Of a DNA stretch of 8,539 nt, positions 6,434-8,539 are shown piece after piece. The position numbers and the translations under genes are program-made. The notes under the pieces were generated by a model that saw only the letters and a program-made list of their open reading frames with translations, ran no database searches and was not told where the DNA came from. This DNA comes from Candidatus Heimdallarchaeota archaeon. GTDB lineage: Archaea; Asgardarchaeota; Heimdallarchaeia; Heimdallarchaeales; Heimdallarchaeaceae. The DNA is taken from contig JAEOTG010000337.1 of NCBI GenBank assembly GCA_016839985.1, positions 1 to 8,539 of the forward strand, given 5' to 3'. Every line of letters begins with the position of its first letter. The first letter of the stretch is position 1.

Positions 6434-7419
6434 TACAGATAATCTTCCTTAGAACCAATGTATGTATAAGTTATTGGATCCGTTTTTTCATTTTTTTGAA
6501 CTTTTTGCTCATCTATTAATTTTTGCAAGTGAGAAACCATATTAGTTCGAGGAGCCAATTCGGAGTATGGATGATACCAAACAATTCCTTGTGCGTTGTG
6601 GACTCTTTCGATCAAATCATCAATAGTTAAATATTTTTGTTCGAGCATTGCCATAATTAGTTGGTTCTCAAATTGTAGAAAAGCTTCTTTAACGTCAGAA
6701 ATATAAGGAATAATGTGTCGATCTTCCTGATACCCATCATGAGCGGGACAGATAATTGAAATCTTGGCATTCTCCAAAAATGCAATATTTTTGAACCAAT
6801 CTTTGTAAGATCCAGAGAAATCTATTAAATAACTATGTGGTAATGCTGGATAGATGTTCAAAGCATCTCCTGTAAACATAGCTCTTTCTGATGTAGCAAA
6901 AAACATGCTGTGACCATAACTATTCCCATCAAAATTAATTACCATTAATCGAGTTTTGTCTAATTCAAATTTATCTCCGTCTTTAAAGTATATGTCAGGT
7001 TTTAGTTTATCTAGATCATCAAACGGATCTTTTTTTATTGCAAAATATAATTTCTCCTTTTTGGTAAATTTGAAATGCTTTGATTTTAAAACAGATCTAG
7101 GAGTTTCCATAACTTTCTTACACTTTTCATGAATAGCAACTTTAGCATTTGGAAATATTCTTTTTAATTTGTAAACTCCACCCATAACATCTGGATAGGG
7201 GTGAGTTATGAAGATGTACTTAACATCCTTAACATCTTTTCCTTTATTGAAAACTGCTTCTTGGAATGTATTTTCTATTGAACCTCGTCTTCCAGTGTTA
7301 ATAATTGCAAAAGAATCTTTACCTAATAAATATCCTCGGTTTCTTTCTCCTCCATCACCAGATGGACCATCAACTATTGTTAAGTTTTCACGAATATTCT
7401 GAATTGGATCTGATATCAT
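6430..7419 (-). CDS. metallo-beta-lactamase-fold protein with degenerate metal site and LACTB2-like winged-helix tail
   Basis: A 329-residue protein with an MBL-fold core at 1-240 and a small helical domain at about 255-305. In the HxHxDH motif, 'THPYPDVMGG' (72-81) keeps His73 and Asp77 but has Tyr75 and Val78 in place of the second and last His. The usual DTG is NTG (41-43). The later ligands look intact: His170 in 'SYGHSM', Asp185 in 'FTGDAL' and His227 in 'CPAHDG'. Each metal position would lose one ligand, so hydrolase activity is uncertain. The C-terminal 'RTNMVSHLQKLIDEQKV' resembles the winged helix of LACTB2-like MBL proteins, which include RNases and thioesterases; that link is inference. 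AAGGTG lies eight bases before the ATG and overlaps the stop of the zinc-ribbon coiled-coil gene, 12 bases upstream, so the two form an operon. The substrate is unknown. Confidence 0.88.
   Translation of the reverse strand: MISDPIQNIRENLTIVDGPSGDGGERNRGYLLGKDSFAIINTGRRGSIENTFQEAVFNKGKDVKDVKYIFITHPYPDVMGGVYKLKRIFPNAKVAIHEKCKKVMETPRSVLKSKHFKFTKKEKLYFAIKKDPFDDLDKLKPDIYFKDGDKFELDKTRLMVINFDGNSYGHSMFFATSERAMFTGDALNIYPALPHSYLIDFSGSYKDWFKNIAFLENAKISIICPAHDGYQEDRHIIPYISDVKEAFLQFENQLIMAMLEQKYLTIDDLIERVHNAQGIVWYHPYSELAPRTNMVSHLQKLIDEQKVQKNEKTDPITYTYIGSKEDYLY
6483..6506 (+). terminator. triple T tract, possible alaX terminator inside the opposite gene
   Basis: Runs of six, seven and five T (6483-6488, 6491-6497, 6502-6506) lie about 50 bases after the alaX stop, on the alaX coding strand. 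There is no intergenic space to the convergent gene, so this is the first good T-tract terminator alaX transcription would meet. On the other strand it simply encodes Lys-rich residues near the end of the metallo-beta-lactamase-fold protein. Confidence 0.4.
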
Positions 7420-7427
7420 TTTTTAAA

Positions 7428-7433
7428 CACCTT
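7428..7433 (-). promoter_or_regulatory. Shine-Dalgarno site AAGGTG for the MBL-fold gene
   Basis: On the minus strand TAAGGTG combines the stop codon of the upstream gene with an SD site eight bases before the ATG at 7419. This supports the start and implies coupled translation of the two genes. Confidence 0.65.
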
Positions 7434-8256
7434 ATCTTGCTTCAGCTAAGATATTTGCAACTGTTTTGCTAACTTTTTTCATTTTCTCAATTTCTGCAGA
7501 TTTCTCTTGCTTGTGATCTTTATATTTGCTCTCAGAAATCTCTCCAGTTTGAGAATTTACATACAATACTTCTAATTCTCGTTGTAAAGATTTCATTTTC
7601 CTTTCTAAAGCATCAAAAGTTTTTCTCATTTTTGCTAATTCAACATTCAGTTTAATCGTCAAATTTTCAATGTTCTTTCTGTATTTGGTTTCCATCTCTT
7701 CTAAAGTTGCTTTGCTTATTGCTTTGTCTCCTTTAAGAGCACTAAGTTTCTTTAATTTCTTTCTCTCATTGTTTCGATCTTCAATTATTTCTTCTATAGG
7801 GAGAATAGCAGAGAAATCCTCAAAATCCTTTTCTTTTACATCTACTTCCTCAACCTCTTCTTTGAGTTTTTGAATTTTAGGTAAGGCCTCATCTCTTGGA
7901 ACAAGTTTACTCTTAACTCTATCAAGTAATTTATTTATTTCATCATCTAAATCTGCTTTTTTCTTCAGAAGAGCATTGAAATCTTCACGTTTTACTATTA
8001 CATCAGCGATTCTTTCAACAAGTTCCTCATCTGTTAACTCTTTCTGTTCCTTTTCTTCTACCTTCACTTCTTCAACTTCAAGAGGTTCATAAATCATTCC
8101 GGTGGGTGATTCTGGATCTTCTTTTGCTACTTCTATTACTTCATCCTTTACAACTAATTCTTCTGATTCATCTTTATGCATTAACCTTGCTCCACATTTT
8201 CTACAAAAGTTCCAATGTGATTGAACTGGGTTTCTACAGTAATGACATTCTACCAT
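7432..8256 (-). CDS. N-terminal zinc-ribbon, long coiled-coil protein, function unknown
   Basis: This 274-residue protein is not recognised as a named family. It opens with a zinc ribbon, CHYC (Cys4, Cys7) and CRKCGARL (Cys18, Cys21). Next comes an acidic, probably disordered linker (28-75) rich in Glu, Val and Lys. From about 76 to the end it is highly charged and helical, with strong coiled-coil character at 92-140 and 157-232. Near the end 'NSQTGEISESKYKDHKQEK' (234-252) resembles the turn of SHOCT-like short domains (G-x-I-S-x-x-x-Y), a weak match. No signal peptide or membrane segment is seen, so it is likely cytosolic and a scaffold or oligomer. An AGGTG site seven bases before the ATG supports the start. 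It is the first gene of an operon with the MBL-fold gene, which suggests the two proteins act together, but this is inferred from position only. Confidence 0.87.
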   Translation of the reverse strand: MVECHYCRNPVQSHWNFCRKCGARLMHKDESEELVVKDEVIEVAKEDPESPTGMIYEPLEVEEVKVEEKEQKELTDEELVERIADVIVKREDFNALLKKKADLDDEINKLLDRVKSKLVPRDEALPKIQKLKEEVEEVDVKEKDFEDFSAILPIEEIIEDRNNERKKLKKLSALKGDKAISKATLEEMETKYRKNIENLTIKLNVELAKMRKTFDALERKMKSLQRELEVLYVNSQTGEISESKYKDHKQEKSAEIEKMKKVSKTVANILAEAR

Positions 8257-8263
8257 AATGAAA

Positions 8264-8268
8264 CACCT
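8264..8268 (-). promoter_or_regulatory. Shine-Dalgarno site AGGTG for the zinc-ribbon coiled-coil gene
   Basis: On the minus strand AGGTG lies seven bases before the ATG at 8256. The wider context GGTGTTT recurs at the MBL-fold start (7419), so the two genes of the operon share the same style of initiation site. Confidence 0.6.
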
Positions 8269-8313
8269 ATCTTAAGTTATCTTTGAAGTTATCCTTAAAA
8301 AAGATAATCTTTT
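8268..8313. promoter_or_regulatory. repeat-rich divergent promoter / candidate operator
   Basis: The 71-bp gap between the divergent genes holds two tandem 12-base units, TAAGTTATCTTT (8273-8284) and GAAGTTATCCTT (8285-8296), matching at 10 of 12 positions. They abut an A/T-rich box CTTAAAAAAG (8294-8303) and a 15-base palindrome AAAAGAT-A-ATCTTTT (8299-8313). The box is centred about 29 bases from the ATG at 8328, fitting a leaderless start. It is also far enough from the minus-strand SD site for a short leader. One TATA element might therefore serve both directions, with the repeats as binding sites for a regulator. Confidence 0.4.
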
Positions 8314-8327
8314 GCATTTATTTAATT

Positions 8328-8539
8328 ATGCTATCTGTTGTGATTTGTTCAGAGAACCCAGTTAAGATTTTAGCGGCTAAAGAAGCATTTTCCTCATATT
8401 TCGAGGATTTAATCTTCAAATCAATAAATCTCGATGATTATAGCTCAGTTTCAAAACAACCTATGAATACTAGAGAGACTCTTGAATCTGCGGTTAATCG
8501 AGTAAAAATTGCTCGAAAATTGGAGAAAGCAAGCTATTA
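8328..8539 (+). CDS. inosine/xanthosine triphosphatase, DUF84/YjjX family (partial, C-terminus beyond window)
   Basis: The first 70 codons are present, up to the window edge. The translation begins MLSVVICSENPVKILAAKEA, the characteristic N-terminus of the YjjX/DUF84 family, in which a conserved NPxK loop binds the nucleotide triphosphate. Further on, a segment 'SKQPMNTRETLESAVNRVK' matches the family pattern of Q-P-x-x-x-x-E-T followed by A-x-N-R. Members hydrolyse ITP and XTP to the monophosphates and so keep deaminated purines out of RNA and DNA; they share the fold of the Ham1/RdgB ITPases, but the NPxK...QP spacing points to YjjX. The start is leaderless-looking, with a TATA-like box about 29 bases upstream and no SD site. 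It is divergent from the zinc-ribbon coiled-coil gene. The remaining roughly 100 residues lie outside the window. Confidence 0.85.
   Translation, partial: MLSVVICSENPVKILAAKEAFSSYFEDLIFKSINLDDYSSVSKQPMNTRETLESAVNRVKIARKLEKASY

Noticed and set aside
1..8539. CRISPR array, insertion sequence, tRNA or integration site
   Set aside because: No regularly spaced repeats, no transposase or integrase frame, no terminal inverted repeats and no cloverleaf were found on either strand.

Overview
The window reads as a stretch of archaeal chromosome, AT-rich throughout. Three things point to Archaea. The genes fall into two start types: leaderless-looking starts with an A/T-rich TATA-like box about 25-30 bases before the ATG, and starts inside operons with Shine-Dalgarno (SD) sites of the GGAGG/AGGTG kind. 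Acetyl-CoA synthetase is the ADP-forming type with separate alpha and beta genes. There is also a free-standing AlaX-L editing protein and small zinc-ribbon proteins of the sort common in archaea. The lineage cannot be fixed from the sequence alone; an Asgard or other mesophilic archaeon is a guess. No rRNA, tRNA, CRISPR array, transposase or phage gene is visible, and base composition looks even.

Layout. At 1-44 (+) there may be the last codons of an upstream gene. At 47-2275 (+) lies a 742-residue protein with about 14 membrane segments and a C-terminal HEAT-like domain, of unknown function. It converges on a two-gene minus-strand operon, acdA (4419-2989) and acdB (2986-2300), encoding the two subunits of an ADP-forming acyl-CoA synthetase. 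A 110-bp divergent promoter region separates acdA from a small membrane protein with a C-terminal zinc ribbon (4530-5156, +). AlaX-L follows (5255-6433, +). It converges on, and overlaps by four bases, a second minus-strand operon: a zinc-ribbon coiled-coil protein (8256-7432), then a metallo-beta-lactamase-fold protein with a LACTB2-like winged-helix tail (7419-6430). A 71-bp divergent region with repeats leads to the start of a DUF84/YjjX-type inosine/xanthosine triphosphatase (8328, +), cut by the window edge.

How the genes work together. AcdA and AcdB form one enzyme that makes ATP from acyl-CoA. AlaX-L and the YjjX-type phosphatase are both quality-control enzymes, acting on mischarged tRNA and damaged purine nucleotides, but they are not in one operon. 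The least ordinary parts are the metallo-beta-lactamase-fold protein, whose HxHxDH motif has lost two histidines while the other ligands remain, its tight pairing with an unrecognised zinc-ribbon coiled-coil protein, and the large membrane/HEAT protein. I found no clear multi-gene defence system or other recognisable novel system. Every interval without a gene is shorter than 300 bases.
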